A stretch of DNA of 64,000 nt. It comes from Aliiglaciecola sp041538045. Its GTDB lineage: Bacteria > Pseudomonadota > Gammaproteobacteria > Enterobacterales > Alteromonadaceae. The position numbers were made by a program, and so were the translations under genes. The DNA is taken from positions 35,614 to 99,613 of the forward strand of contig NZ_JBGOSE010000014.1 of the NCBI RefSeq assembly GCF_041538045.1, written 5' to 3'. Position 1 is the stretch's first letter. Each line of letters begins with the position of its first letter. Positions 24,560-33,738 of this stretch are shown piece after piece. Below the pieces are notes generated by a model. That model saw nothing but the letters and a program-made list of their open reading frames with translations. It did no database searches and had not been told where the DNA came from.

Positions 24560-25496
24560 AAAGCATACTGAAAACTTACCGCCAGCTATTTTTCTTATGG
24601 GGCCGACTGCCTCTGGTAAGACTGATTTGGCATTAGAAATAAGCAAAAAGCTACCCTGCGAGATCATAAGTGTTGATTCGGCGTTAATTTATCGTGGAAT
24701 GGATATTGGTACGGCTAAACCAAGTGCAGAAGAGTTGTCTCAAGTTCCCCATCGGCTGATAGATATTCTTGATCCTAAAGAGTCTTATTCAGTGGCCAAT
24801 TTTAGAAGCGATGCACTAAATGCGATGCAAGCGGTTACAGATGCTGGAAAGATTCCTTTGTTAGTTGGTGGGACTATGCTGTATTTTAAAAGTCTAGTTG
24901 ACGGCTTATCAACTTTGCCAGCTGCTAACCCGGAGATTCGAGAGCACCTGCAAAACGAAGCAAACGCCCTTGGTTGGCAAGAGTTACATCACAGATTAGA
25001 GCAAGTAGACCCTGTATCAGCAAAGCGCATACATCCAAATGACCCTCAACGCTTATTACGTGCATTAGAAGTGTATATGATAAGTGGTAAAACAATGACT
25101 GAGCTAACTTCAGAAAAGTCCAGTAATTTACCTTATTCGGTAAAAGAATTTGCCATCATGCCTAGTGATCGGGGTATACTTCATGAACGTATAGAGAAAC
25201 GATTCAATAATATGCTTGAAAATGGCTTTCAGCAAGAAGTTGAAAATCTTAGATGCCGCGATGACCTGCACCTTGATTTGCCTTCTATGCGTTGTGTCGG
25301 TTATCGGCAGATGTGGCAGTACTTGGACGGTGATTTTGATTATACCGAAATGGTATTTAAAGGGGTAGCGGCAACACGACAACTAGCAAAAAGGCAAATA
25401 ACTTGGTTGCGAAGTTGGAAAAATATAACTTTTTTAGATGGTATTGAAAAAGAGAATTTGACTACCATATTGAATGTCAGCAATACTGTAAATTAA
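24552..25496 (+). CDS. miaA: tRNA dimethylallyltransferase
   Basis: The 314-residue form starts at the ATG at 24552, inside the mutL end; a TTG one codon earlier is unlikely. Walker A G-P-T-A-S-G-K-T-D-L lies near residues 17-26, followed by the catalytic D-S-A-L-I-Y-R-G-M-D-I-G-T-A-K-P and P-H-R-L-I-D. It adds a dimethylallyl group to A37 of tRNAs reading UNN codons, the precursor for ms2i6A. The mutL-miaA-hfq order is the classic one, and hfq probably has an extra promoter in the 86-bp gap. Confidence 0.96.
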   Translation: MNKKHTENLPPAIFLMGPTASGKTDLALEISKKLPCEIISVDSALIYRGMDIGTAKPSAEELSQVPHRLIDILDPKESYSVANFRSDALNAMQAVTDAGKIPLLVGGTMLYFKSLVDGLSTLPAANPEIREHLQNEANALGWQELHHRLEQVDPVSAKRIHPNDPQRLLRALEVYMISGKTMTELTSEKSSNLPYSVKEFAIMPSDRGILHERIEKRFNNMLENGFQQEVENLRCRDDLHLDLPSMRCVGYRQMWQYLDGDFDYTEMVFKGVAATRQLAKRQITWLRSWKNITFLDGIEKENLTTILNVSNTVN

Positions 25497-25582
25497 TAGG
25501 CAGCTATACAGCCCCATATTTTACTGTATAATTTGTATATCAGGCGAAAATCATAATAAAAATAAAAGGATAAGGAATAGTG

Positions 25583-25831
25583 ATGGCAAAGGGGCAATCT
25601 TTACAAGACCCGTTTTTGAATGCGTTAAGAAAGGAGCGTATTCCTGTCTCGATTTATTTAGTCAACGGAATCAAGTTACAAGGTCAAGTGGAATCATTTG
25701 ACCAGTTTGTGATTCTGTTAAAAAACACTGTTAGTCAGATGGTATACAAGCATGCCATTTCAACTGTTGTGCCTTCTCGGGCCATTAATATGTCAACCGG
25801 CGCACAACCTGACTCTGATAACGGTGAATAA
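25583..25831 (+). CDS. hfq: RNA chaperone Hfq
   Basis: The ATG at 25583 gives 82 residues; a GTG one codon earlier is less likely. The Sm1 (Q-D-P-F-L-N-A-L-R-K-E-R-I-P-V-S-I-Y-L-V-N-G-I-K-L-Q-G) and Sm2 (Y-K-H-A-I-S-T-V-V-P) motifs are intact, including Gln8, Phe42-region residues and the Y-K-H core. The C-terminal tail is short and acidic (residues about 67-82). The hexamer pairs small RNAs with messages. AAGGA lies nine bases upstream. Confidence 0.97.
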   Translation: MAKGQSLQDPFLNALRKERIPVSIYLVNGIKLQGQVESFDQFVILLKNTVSQMVYKHAISTVVPSRAINMSTGAQPDSDNGE

Positions 25832-25850
25832 AACCTTATAGGAGAAAAGC

Positions 25851-27140
25851 TTGTTTGACCGTTACGAAGCAGGCGAGCAGGCTGTTTTAGTTCATATTGA
25901 TTTTTCTGATGATTCTAGCAAAGAAGATTTGCAAGAGTTGCAAATGCTAGTGTCATCTGCCGGTGTTAATGCTGTTGAAGTAATTACGGCTTCACGACAA
26001 GCACCTCATCCCAAATACTTTACCGGTAGTGGGAAAGCAGAAGAAATAGCTAATTCAGTACGCACAAATAATGCAGATGTCGTTATTTTTAATCACCCTT
26101 TATCACCCTCCCAAGAACGAAATTTGGAAGCATTGTGTAAGTGTCGAGTGTTAGACCGTACTGGTTTAATATTAGATATCTTTGCTCAGCGCGCGCGAAC
26201 CCATGAAGGTAAATTACAAGTGGAGCTTGCCCAGCTTCGGCATATTTCTACCCGATTGATTCGCGGATGGACTCACCTGGAGCGACAAAAAGGTGGTATT
26301 GGTCTTCGAGGGCCGGGGGAAACTCAGCTAGAAACCGATAGACGACTTTTGCGAGTAAGAATCAAGAGTATCCAGCGTCGTTTAGAAAAAGTACAGAAAC
26401 AACGTGAACAAGGACGCAGGGCCAGAAAACGTGCTGAGATGCCGACGATTTCACTGGTGGGCTATACCAATGCGGGTAAATCAACCCTGTTCAATACCAT
26501 CACTGACGCAGGCGTTTATGCTGCGGATCAATTGTTCGCCACCTTAGATCCAACGTTGCGAAAAATTCAGTTGCAAGATGTTGGACAAGCAATCTTGGCG
26601 GATACCGTAGGTTTTATACGCCACTTACCCCACGACTTAGTTGCAGCGTTTAAAGCCACGTTACAAGAAACGCAGGAAGCGGATTTGCTATTGCATGTTG
26701 TAGACTATTCAGATGAACAGTACCTCGACAACATCGATCAAGTGAATGACGTTTTAGACGAAATAGGCGCATCTGAAATTCAACAATTAATGGTATGCAA
26801 TAAAATCGACCGAATGGACGGGGTTGAACCCCATATAGACTGCAACGATGAAGGCGTTCCCATTCGTGTTTGGATATCTGCACAACATAATCAAGGCATT
26901 GATTTATTGTTTAATGCCCTCACTGAATGTTTATCGCAAAGCATAGTGCAATTTACATTACGCATTCCGCCCAAAGAAGGTAAACTTCGAGGCGCTTTAT
27001 TTCGTATGAACTGTATCGCTGCAGAATCCTATGCAGAGGACGGCGATTGGCTGGTGGATGTAAGAATGCCGACCAGTGATTGGCACCGATTGGAAAAAAG
27101 GTCTGAGATAGACTTATCCAGTTTGGTAGTAAAGCATTAG
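25851..27140 (+). CDS. hflX: Ribosome-associated GTPase HflX
   Basis: The 429-residue protein has an N-terminal HflX domain (about 1-185, with the G-S-G-K-A-E-E-I and G-G-I-G-L-R-G-P-G-E-T-Q-L-E-T-D-R-R motifs) and a GTPase domain (about 195-360) with G1 G-Y-T-N-A-G-K-S-T, G3 D-T-V-G-F and G4 N-K-I-D. It splits stalled or heat-damaged ribosomes. The start is a TTG with a good AGGAG upstream. It lies 19 bp after hfq, in the conserved hfq-hflX-hflK-hflC order. Confidence 0.96.
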   Translation: MFDRYEAGEQAVLVHIDFSDDSSKEDLQELQMLVSSAGVNAVEVITASRQAPHPKYFTGSGKAEEIANSVRTNNADVVIFNHPLSPSQERNLEALCKCRVLDRTGLILDIFAQRARTHEGKLQVELAQLRHISTRLIRGWTHLERQKGGIGLRGPGETQLETDRRLLRVRIKSIQRRLEKVQKQREQGRRARKRAEMPTISLVGYTNAGKSTLFNTITDAGVYAADQLFATLDPTLRKIQLQDVGQAILADTVGFIRHLPHDLVAAFKATLQETQEADLLLHVVDYSDEQYLDNIDQVNDVLDEIGASEIQQLMVCNKIDRMDGVEPHIDCNDEGVPIRVWISAQHNQGIDLLFNALTECLSQSIVQFTLRIPPKEGKLRGALFRMNCIAAESYAEDGDWLVDVRMPTSDWHRLEKRSEIDLSSLVVKH

Positions 27141-27216
27141 TATATGCAAATTAAGCAAATCTCGATGATAGAATCGGGGTTGCATAGATTTAGACTTAAC
27201 CTAACGGAGAGTGATG

Positions 27217-28371
27217 ATGGCTTGGAATGAGCCCGGTGGAAAGAATAACGACCCTTGGAAAAACAAGGGGGGGCGCGATCAAGGCCCACCTGATTTGGAT
27301 GATATATTCAAAAACTTGTTTGGCAAATTTAGCAAAGGTGGCGGTGGAGACGGCTCGTCTGGCGGTAAAAGCATAGGTGGAGTTGGCCTAACTGTAATTG
27401 CAGTTTTGCTAGTTGTCATTTGGTTTATTAGTGGCTTCTACACAATTCGAGAAGCAGAGCGCGGTGTAGTTTTACGTTTTGGTGAGTTTAGTCAATTTGT
27501 AGAGCCAGGTTTGCGTTGGAAACCAACATTTGTGGATGAAGTTATACCAATAGACGTTCAATCTATTAAGTCTATGTCTTCCGAGGGCAGCATGCTTACT
27601 GAAGACGAAAATGTAGTTGGTGTAGAAATGGAAGTCCAGTACCGCGTAGTTGAACCTTATAAGTATAGTTTTGCGGTAACTAACCCTGAGCAAAGTCTTA
27701 GTCAGGCATTAAATAGTGCTATTCGCTACGTTGTGGGTCATTCAAAAATGGATGATATCTTAACCAGCGGTCGTGAAACTGCTCGCCAACAAGTATGGCA
27801 GGAGTTAGAAGGTATTATTAATCCTTACGATATGGGTATTTCTATCGTTGATATTAACTTTAAAGACGCGCGCCCACCGGATGCTGTGAGAGCCGCTTTT
27901 GATGATGCGATTGCGGCACAAGAAGATGAACAACGTTTCATTCGTGAAGCAGAAGCCTATTCTCGTGAAATTGAACCTCGTGCAAGGGGTCAGGTAAATA
28001 GAATGGCTGAGGAAGCGCAGGCTTATAAAGAGCGCGTTACCTTAGAAGCTCGTGGTGAAATTGCGCGTTTTGAGGAATTGTTACCTCAATATGAAGCTGC
28101 GCCTGAAGTTACACGTCAGCGTATATATCTAGAAACCATGGAACAGGTTTACCAAAACACCACCAAAATTATGGTGGATAACAAAGGCAGTGGAAATATG
28201 ATGTATTTGCCTTTAGATAAAATTTTGGATAACCAGAGTAAACAAGCGCCTAAAGCAAACTTCCGCAGTACTTTAGAAGGGCTGCAGCAGAATGATGCCT
28301 CTAGTTCGCAAAGCTCTAACTCGGCACCGACGACATTACGTGGCGACAGAACTAGACAAGGGAGAAACTAA
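27217..28371 (+). CDS. hflK: FtsH protease modulator HflK
   Basis: Starting from M-A-W-N-E-P-G-G (27217) gives 384 residues; GTG and ATG codons just upstream are too near the GGAGA site. It has a Gly/Asp-rich cytosolic N terminus, one membrane helix (about 50-72), and an SPFH/prohibitin domain (about 75-270) with the E-A-E-A-Y-S-R coiled region. The C-terminal tail is low complexity. With HflC it forms the large periplasmic cage around FtsH and modulates membrane proteolysis. hflC follows two bases after the stop. Confidence 0.96.
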   Translation: MAWNEPGGKNNDPWKNKGGRDQGPPDLDDIFKNLFGKFSKGGGGDGSSGGKSIGGVGLTVIAVLLVVIWFISGFYTIREAERGVVLRFGEFSQFVEPGLRWKPTFVDEVIPIDVQSIKSMSSEGSMLTEDENVVGVEMEVQYRVVEPYKYSFAVTNPEQSLSQALNSAIRYVVGHSKMDDILTSGRETARQQVWQELEGIINPYDMGISIVDINFKDARPPDAVRAAFDDAIAAQEDEQRFIREAEAYSREIEPRARGQVNRMAEEAQAYKERVTLEARGEIARFEELLPQYEAAPEVTRQRIYLETMEQVYQNTTKIMVDNKGSGNMMYLPLDKILDNQSKQAPKANFRSTLEGLQQNDASSSQSSNSAPTTLRGDRTRQGRN

Positions 28372-28373
28372 AA

Positions 28374-29258
28374 GTGAAAAATTTAAGTATTGGCGTAATC
28401 GTATTGGTTGTCATCGCTGTTTTCCTTTCTTTGTTTGTAGTGCCTGAAGGTCAAAAAGCAATTAAGATCCAATTCGGTAAAGTTGAACGAGATGCCGCCG
28501 GTGAAACTGTCGTGTTTAGCCCAGGTCTTCATTTTAAGTTTCCGTTGATTGACAGAGTCGTAAATCTTGATGCAAGAATCCAAACATTAGATGATCCAGC
28601 AGGGCGTTTTGTTACGTCTGAAAAGAAAGATCTAATAGTTGATTCTTATGTTAAATGGCGAATTAAAGACTTTGCGACTTATTACCTCTCTACGGGTGCG
28701 AATAAACTGCAAGCTGAGTCTCTTCTAAAGCAAAAAGTAAACAATGGGCTTCGCTCTGAGTTTGGTACTCGTACTATTTCTCAAATCGTATCAGGTGAAC
28801 GTTCTGAGTTGATGGATGAGGCTATGAAACAGGCTTCTACTAGTTCAGACGAGTTAGGAATTGAAATTGTTGATGTAAGAGTCAAACAAATTAACTTACC
28901 GCCAGAAGTAAGTAGTTCTATTTTCCAACGTATGCGTGCAGAGCGAGAAGCTGTAGCAAAAGAGCACCGCTCTGAAGGTCGTGAACAAGCTGAAATAATC
29001 AAAGCGAATATTGATGCTAAAGTGACCGTCATGTTGGCAGATGCGGAAAGAAACTTACGTAAAATTAAAGGTGAAGGGGAAGCTCAAGCAGCGCAAATTT
29101 ATGCTGAAACTTACTCTAAAAGCCCTGAGTTTTACGCATTCCTAAGAAGTATGGATGCTTATCGCGCCAGTTTCGACAGCAAACAGGATGTGTTAGTTGT
29201 CGAGCCCGATAGTGATTTCTTCAAATACATGAAAGATATCACAGGCACTAGAAACTAA
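28374..29258 (+). CDS. hflC: FtsH protease modulator HflC
   Basis: The 294-residue partner of HflK starts at a GTG. It has an N-terminal membrane anchor (about 4-22, I-G-V-I-V-L-V-V-I-A-V-F-L-S-L-F-V-V) followed by an SPFH domain, with the E-G-Q-K-A-I-K-I-Q-F-G-K-V entry and the R-M-R-A-E-R-E-A-V-A-K-E-H-R-S-E-G motif conserved in HflC. It ends the operon; an intrinsic terminator follows within 20 bp. Confidence 0.97.
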   Translation: MKNLSIGVIVLVVIAVFLSLFVVPEGQKAIKIQFGKVERDAAGETVVFSPGLHFKFPLIDRVVNLDARIQTLDDPAGRFVTSEKKDLIVDSYVKWRIKDFATYYLSTGANKLQAESLLKQKVNNGLRSEFGTRTISQIVSGERSELMDEAMKQASTSSDELGIEIVDVRVKQINLPPEVSSSIFQRMRAEREAVAKEHRSEGREQAEIIKANIDAKVTVMLADAERNLRKIKGEGEAQAAQIYAETYSKSPEFYAFLRSMDAYRASFDSKQDVLVVEPDSDFFKYMKDITGTRN

Positions 29259-29272
29259 GCTTTCCTACTTTA

Positions 29273-29299
29273 AAAAGCGCCTATATGGCGCTTTTTTTT
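29273..29299 (+). terminator. Intrinsic terminator after hflC
   Basis: AAAGCGCC-TATAT-GGCGCTTT is followed by further T residues: a standard rho-independent terminator 15 bp past hflC, closing the nnr-to-hflC run. Confidence 0.92.
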
Positions 29300-29334
29300 A
29301 TTACTAAGATAGGCATTTTGAGTTAAGGATTTTT

Positions 29335-29853
29335 ATGCTGGAATTTCGTATCAGAGATGCGGTTCAAGATGATTTTTTTGAAATCAAACGCTTAAATGAT
29401 AAGTTCGTTCACTTTACTAGTCCGATGGACCTAGCTCGTATTCAACATTTAGATTTCCTTAGTACTTATCATCGTGTAATCGAACAGTACGATCCGCAAA
29501 CAAGTAATAGTTTGATTGTTGGTTTTTTAATGGCTATGGCGCCTGAAGTTGCTTACGCAAGTGACAACTATCAGTGGTTTGAGCAACGCTATCAGAGTTT
29601 TCTCTATGTTGACCGTATTGTCATTGATTCATCGGTGCAAGGGAAAGGTTTGGGTAAAGACTTGTATGATGATTTATTCCGCTTCGCAAGGGAACATAGG
29701 TTTGCAGCTATTTGTTGTGAATATAATTTAATTCCCGCCAATCAGACTTCAGCACACTTTCATCAATCTTATGGCTTTTCTCAAGTGGGGCGGTTGGGTT
29801 CAGAAGATAGTGATAAAGTTGTGTCTATGCAAATCGTAAAATTACCTAGTTAA
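29335..29853 (+). CDS. GNAT family N-acetyltransferase
   Basis: The 172-residue protein has the GNAT fold signature. Motif A, V-D-R-I-V-I-D-S-S-V-Q-G-K-G-L-G-K-D-L-Y (about 95-114), provides the acetyl-CoA pyrophosphate loop Q-G-K-G-L-G, and motif B ends in S-A-H-F-H-Q-S-Y-G-F. The substrate cannot be deduced. It stands alone between the hflC terminator and an acyl-CoA dehydrogenase gene 21 bp downstream, with which it may share a transcript. Confidence 0.85.
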   Translation: MLEFRIRDAVQDDFFEIKRLNDKFVHFTSPMDLARIQHLDFLSTYHRVIEQYDPQTSNSLIVGFLMAMAPEVAYASDNYQWFEQRYQSFLYVDRIVIDSSVQGKGLGKDLYDDLFRFAREHRFAAICCEYNLIPANQTSAHFHQSYGFSQVGRLGSEDSDKVVSMQIVKLPS

Positions 29854-29874
29854 GTTCAGTTTGAGAACATTAAA

Positions 29875-31044
29875 ATGAAAAAATTTAATTGGCAAGATCC
29901 TCTTAATTTAGACTCTCTATTAAATGAAGATGAACGTATATTGCGAGATTCAGTTCATCAGTTCTGCCAACAACAGCTTATGCCTGATATTTTGCAAGCC
30001 AATCGAAACGAATACTTTGATATCGACATTATGAAAAAGATGGGGGAGTTAGGCTTACTTGGGGCTACTCTTCCTGAGAAATACGGTTGCTCAAACGTCA
30101 ACTATGTCTCTTACGGTTTAATTGCTCGTGAGGTTGAGCGGGTAGATAGTGGCTACCGCAGTGCCATGAGTGTTCAATCTTCATTGGTGATGCATCCTAT
30201 TTTTACTTATGGTAGTGAGCTTCAACGTCAAAAATATTTGCCTAAATTAGCCACTGGTGAATGGATTGGTTGTTTTGGCCTTACTGAGCCTAATTCAGGT
30301 TCTGATCCTGCAAGTATGAGTTCCCACGCTAAAAAACAAGAAGGCGGGTACGTTCTAAACGGTAGTAAAATGTGGATCACAAACTCGCCCATTGCCCATG
30401 TCTTTGTGGTTTGGGCTAAATTGGATGGGGTGATACGAGGTTTTATTTTAGAAAAAGGAATGACAGGGTTGTCAGCGCCTAAAATCGAAGGTAAGTTTTC
30501 TCTTCGTGCATCTATTACCGGTGAAATTGTAATGGATAACGTGTTTGTACCGGACGAAAATTTATTACCCAATGTTTCTGGATTAAAAGGCCCATTTGGT
30601 TGTTTAAACAAAGCGCGATACGGAATTTCATGGGGAGCTTTGGGAGCGGCGGAGTTTTGCTGGTACGCAGCGAGGCAATACTGCTTAGATCGCCAGCAGT
30701 TTTCCCGGCCATTGGCGGCTAATCAATTAATACAAAAAAAGTTAGCCGATATGCAGACAGAAATATCTCTTGGTTTGATGGCGTGCGTGCAAGCGGGTAG
30801 GCTTATGGACACGGACTCATTAGCCCCTGAAGCTATTTCTTTGATCAAGCGCAACTCCTGTGGCAAAGCTTTGGATATTGCTAGGAGTGCGAGAGATATG
30901 CATGGCGGGAATGGAATTTCTGATGAGTTCCATGTTATTCGTCATGTTATGAACTTAGAAGCGGTAAATACCTATGAGGGCACACACGATGTCCATGCAC
31001 TAATTTTGGGTCGTGCACAAACCGGTCTACAGGCTTTTAGTTAA
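29875..31044 (+). CDS. gcdH: Glutaryl-CoA dehydrogenase-like acyl-CoA dehydrogenase
   Basis: The 389-residue flavoprotein matches GcdH closely, including A-N-R-N-E-Y-F, R-E-V-E-R-V-D-S-G-Y-R-S-A-M-S-V-Q-S-S-L-V-M-H-P, F-G-L-T-E-P-N-S-G-S-D-P and the catalytic base in N-T-Y-E-G-T-H-D. The V-Q-S-S-L-V-M-H-P stretch is typical of glutaryl-CoA rather than short-chain dehydrogenases. It would oxidise and decarboxylate glutaryl-CoA to crotonyl-CoA in lysine/tryptophan breakdown. No other pathway genes are adjacent. The gene begins 21 bp after the acetyltransferase. Confidence 0.88.
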   Translation: MKKFNWQDPLNLDSLLNEDERILRDSVHQFCQQQLMPDILQANRNEYFDIDIMKKMGELGLLGATLPEKYGCSNVNYVSYGLIAREVERVDSGYRSAMSVQSSLVMHPIFTYGSELQRQKYLPKLATGEWIGCFGLTEPNSGSDPASMSSHAKKQEGGYVLNGSKMWITNSPIAHVFVVWAKLDGVIRGFILEKGMTGLSAPKIEGKFSLRASITGEIVMDNVFVPDENLLPNVSGLKGPFGCLNKARYGISWGALGAAEFCWYAARQYCLDRQQFSRPLAANQLIQKKLADMQTEISLGLMACVQAGRLMDTDSLAPEAISLIKRNSCGKALDIARSARDMHGGNGISDEFHVIRHVMNLEAVNTYEGTHDVHALILGRAQTGLQAFS

Positions 31045-31087
31045 TAACCTTTATGGGAGTTTTGTATCAACACAGTAATAAAAATAG

Positions 31088-33220
31088 TTAATTTTTACTA
31101 CTGTGTTTCTCGGCTATCAAAAGTTCACAAAACTCGGTTAATGGTAGTGGCCTACTAAATAAATACCCTTGAGCGATATTACATTTATTTTCCAATAGAA
31201 AATCGACTTGATATTGATTCTCAACGCCTTCTGCAATTACACCCAACTTAAGACTATGGGCCATGGCAATCACAGCCAAAATTATGGCTTTATCATTTTC
31301 ATTTTGTTCTAAGTCAATAATAAAAGAACGATCGATTTTAAGGTTATCAATTGGCAGTTTTTGCAAATATGAAAGTGAGCTATAGCCAGTGCCAAAGTCA
31401 TCAATTGAGGTAGAGATGCCGATTTCTCTTACCTGATCCAGTAAGTGTTTTACTTTGTCATAATTATCAATCAACACGCCTTCGGTTAATTCTAACTCTA
31501 AGTTTTTTGCCGGCACTCCGCTATGATTAATAGCTTGAGTGACAAAATCAAATAGATGTCTGTCGGCTACCTGTCTGGGTGATAAATTCACAGAAATTTT
31601 CAAGTCGGGCTGGTATTGCATTATCACTTTCAACATTTCTGTTGCGCGGCAGATTACCCATTTGCCAATGGGTACAATTAACCCTGTCTGTTCGGCAATG
31701 GGGATAAATTTATCTGGGCTGGTAATCTTACCATCGGCTAAACGCCATCTTATTAAGGCTTCTGCTTTAGCAACTTTGCCGGTACTCAAATCTACTATGG
31801 GTTGTAAATAAAGTTCGAATTGATTATCGCTAATCGCTTTTTTCAACGCGTTTTCTAACTCAAGTCGATTTCGAGATGCTTCTTTTAGTTCTTTTGAATA
31901 AAAGCATAATTTACTTTTATCTTCTTTTTTAGCTGAAAACATCGCTAAATCCGCAAACTTCATTAACTCCTCAGAATCTGATGCGTCGCTAGGAAAGTGA
32001 GCTGCACCAAGATTAAGGCCAATCTGTACCTTTTGTTTTGAGGCGGTATAAAAGGGCGGTTCCATGGCTTCAATTAGTCGGTTGGCAACTTCGATGCAAT
32101 CATTTTGCTCTTTACAGTCGGTTAAGATAATACCGAACTCATTGCCTCCCACTCTTGCACATAAATCTGTAGTACTGATGCATTGTTGTATTCGTTCAGC
32201 CAAGGTTACTAATATTTGATCGCCTGCTTGATGGCCATGTAACTCGTTGATTTGTTTGAAATGCTTTACATCTAAATAGACGATGAAAAATGCTTTGGCT
32301 TTTTCAATTTGGTATTCTAATTTCTGCCAGAAAAACTGGCGATTAGGTAAATTAGTGACATTGTCGTATAGGTTTAATTTTTCGTTTCTTTGTAATAAAT
32401 ACTTAACCCGACTGATATCGCTAAAAATAAATATCCAATGTTGTAAGTTTTGGTTTTCATCTGTTACCGGGTATAACGCTAATTTTAACCATTTACTCGA
32501 ATAGGGGGGATTATGCCAGAAAAGTTCGCCATGCCATCGACTGCTAGTGCCGATAACTCTCTCAAACTCAGCACATTGATTCTTAAACAGTTCCATTAGT
32601 TTCTCAAATGGAGAAACCTCAAGGGGTAAATCGGAGGTTTCAAAAACTGTGTATGAATTCGGGTTTTGAGTTATAACATTTAATTGTGCATCAGTAATCA
32701 CTACACCAAAGTCGGCATTTTCAATAACACGTTGTATTGGCTTTTGTAATGATTGCAGGGTTTGGTTTTCACGCAATACTTGATCTAGGCGTTCATGAAT
32801 ATATTCATGCTGAGCGAGTACCTTATCATTTGAAATCAGTAGTTCTCGAGCCGCCTGTAAAGTTTGCTGCTGTTTTTGGTATTCACCCTCTAAATTGTTA
32901 ATAACTAGGTATGATTCACCGTCTGAAATAGCGGCAAGGGCCTCTAAACGTAGAAGTTTATCTTTAGATTGTTCGGACCAAATGCCGGAGTGAATTTGCC
33001 CTTCTTTACCAGTTTGCCAAAACTCCTCAGCATCAATGAAAAAGTCATCTAGATAAGCTGAGTTACCGGCAAACTCGAAGCGTTCACTGTCGATTGCTTC
33101 AGGCGCTATAGAATAGAACCAATCTTGGCTGCAATAGATAATCTGAAACTGCCCATGTTCTACTCGTTTTAAAATAGCGCAGTTTATAATACCTAAAGCT
33201 TGAATAAGTGACTGTTGCAT
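31088..33220 (-). CDS. PAS-GGDEF-EAL cyclic-di-GMP signalling protein
   Basis: The 710-residue protein has no membrane helix. An unassigned sensory region (1-110) and a coiled segment (110-160) precede a PAS domain (about 163-275), a GGDEF domain (about 285-440) and an EAL domain (about 455-700). The GGDEF signature is G-G-N-E-F (358-362), a variant at the third position. The EAL motif E-A-L (487-489), D-D-F-G-T-G-Y-S (607-614) and E-G-V-E-N (664-668) are intact, so phosphodiesterase activity is likely and cyclase activity uncertain. It is the last gene of a tight operon, six bases after the Ras-like GTPase gene, so the GTPase or membrane partner may control it. Confidence 0.92.
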   Translation of the reverse strand: MQQSLIQALGIINCAILKRVEHGQFQIIYCSQDWFYSIAPEAIDSERFEFAGNSAYLDDFFIDAEEFWQTGKEGQIHSGIWSEQSKDKLLRLEALAAISDGESYLVINNLEGEYQKQQQTLQAARELLISNDKVLAQHEYIHERLDQVLRENQTLQSLQKPIQRVIENADFGVVITDAQLNVITQNPNSYTVFETSDLPLEVSPFEKLMELFKNQCAEFERVIGTSSRWHGELFWHNPPYSSKWLKLALYPVTDENQNLQHWIFIFSDISRVKYLLQRNEKLNLYDNVTNLPNRQFFWQKLEYQIEKAKAFFIVYLDVKHFKQINELHGHQAGDQILVTLAERIQQCISTTDLCARVGGNEFGIILTDCKEQNDCIEVANRLIEAMEPPFYTASKQKVQIGLNLGAAHFPSDASDSEELMKFADLAMFSAKKEDKSKLCFYSKELKEASRNRLELENALKKAISDNQFELYLQPIVDLSTGKVAKAEALIRWRLADGKITSPDKFIPIAEQTGLIVPIGKWVICRATEMLKVIMQYQPDLKISVNLSPRQVADRHLFDFVTQAINHSGVPAKNLELELTEGVLIDNYDKVKHLLDQVREIGISTSIDDFGTGYSSLSYLQKLPIDNLKIDRSFIIDLEQNENDKAIILAVIAMAHSLKLGVIAEGVENQYQVDFLLENKCNIAQGYLFSRPLPLTEFCELLIAEKHSSKN

Positions 33221-33226
33221 AATGGA

Positions 33227-33718
33227 TTAATTCAACGTTAGTTGTGCGATAAACTTAAACATTTCTTCAACCTGATCGCCGGTTTTAGCGCTGGTGGAAA
33301 AATTACGTATAAACTCTTTGCTGTAGCCATTGAGTTCACTTTCAGTCCAATGCCAGGCTACATCAAGGTCGCTTTTGTTAATAATTAGGATCGCAGGAAT
33401 ATCACTTACTTCTCTTACCATGCGATGTATTTCCATTGCTTCTACAAGACTTTGTGAGCGTGTATGATCGGTTACTATTGCATAAGCTGAAGCGCCCCGT
33501 AGGTATTTAGGTTGGAATCCACAGTAGCGGTCTATCCCTTCGATATCCCAAATCATGAGCTGAACTTGATCAACGGCTAAGTCAACGAGCTTTTTATCAA
33601 TCTTGACACCAATTGTGGTTAGGTATTTTTCGGAAAAAATACCTTCAACATACTGTTTAACCAAACTGGTTTTCCCTACTCCTGATGGTCCAAGTAGGCA
33701 AATCTTTTTCTGGAACAT
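33227..33718 (-). CDS. Ras-like small GTPase
   Basis: At 163 residues this is a bare Ras-sized G domain. G1 is G-P-S-G-V-G-K-T-S (10-18), G2 Thr35 in T-T-I-G, G3 D-I-E-G (58-61), G4 N-K-S-D (114-117) and G5 S-A-K (143-145), all at almost the same positions as in Ras. The residue after G3, Gln61 in Ras, is Ile62 here, so hydrolysis probably needs a partner-supplied residue. There is no lipid-modification site or membrane segment. It resembles the prokaryotic Ras-like families of unknown function more than MglA. It is third in a four-gene operon, 20 bp after the OmpA-domain protein and six before the GGDEF/EAL gene. Confidence 0.88.
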   Translation of the reverse strand: MFQKKICLLGPSGVGKTSLVKQYVEGIFSEKYLTTIGVKIDKKLVDLAVDQVQLMIWDIEGIDRYCGFQPKYLRGASAYAIVTDHTRSQSLVEAMEIHRMVREVSDIPAILIINKSDLDVAWHWTESELNGYSKEFIRNFSTSAKTGDQVEEMFKFIAQLTLN

Positions 33719-33738
33719 AATGCGGTTAATGTCCTTAT

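Noticed and set aside
30228..30611. 127-codon ORF antisense to gcdH
   Set aside because: Overlaps highly conserved acyl-CoA dehydrogenase motifs; no start signal.
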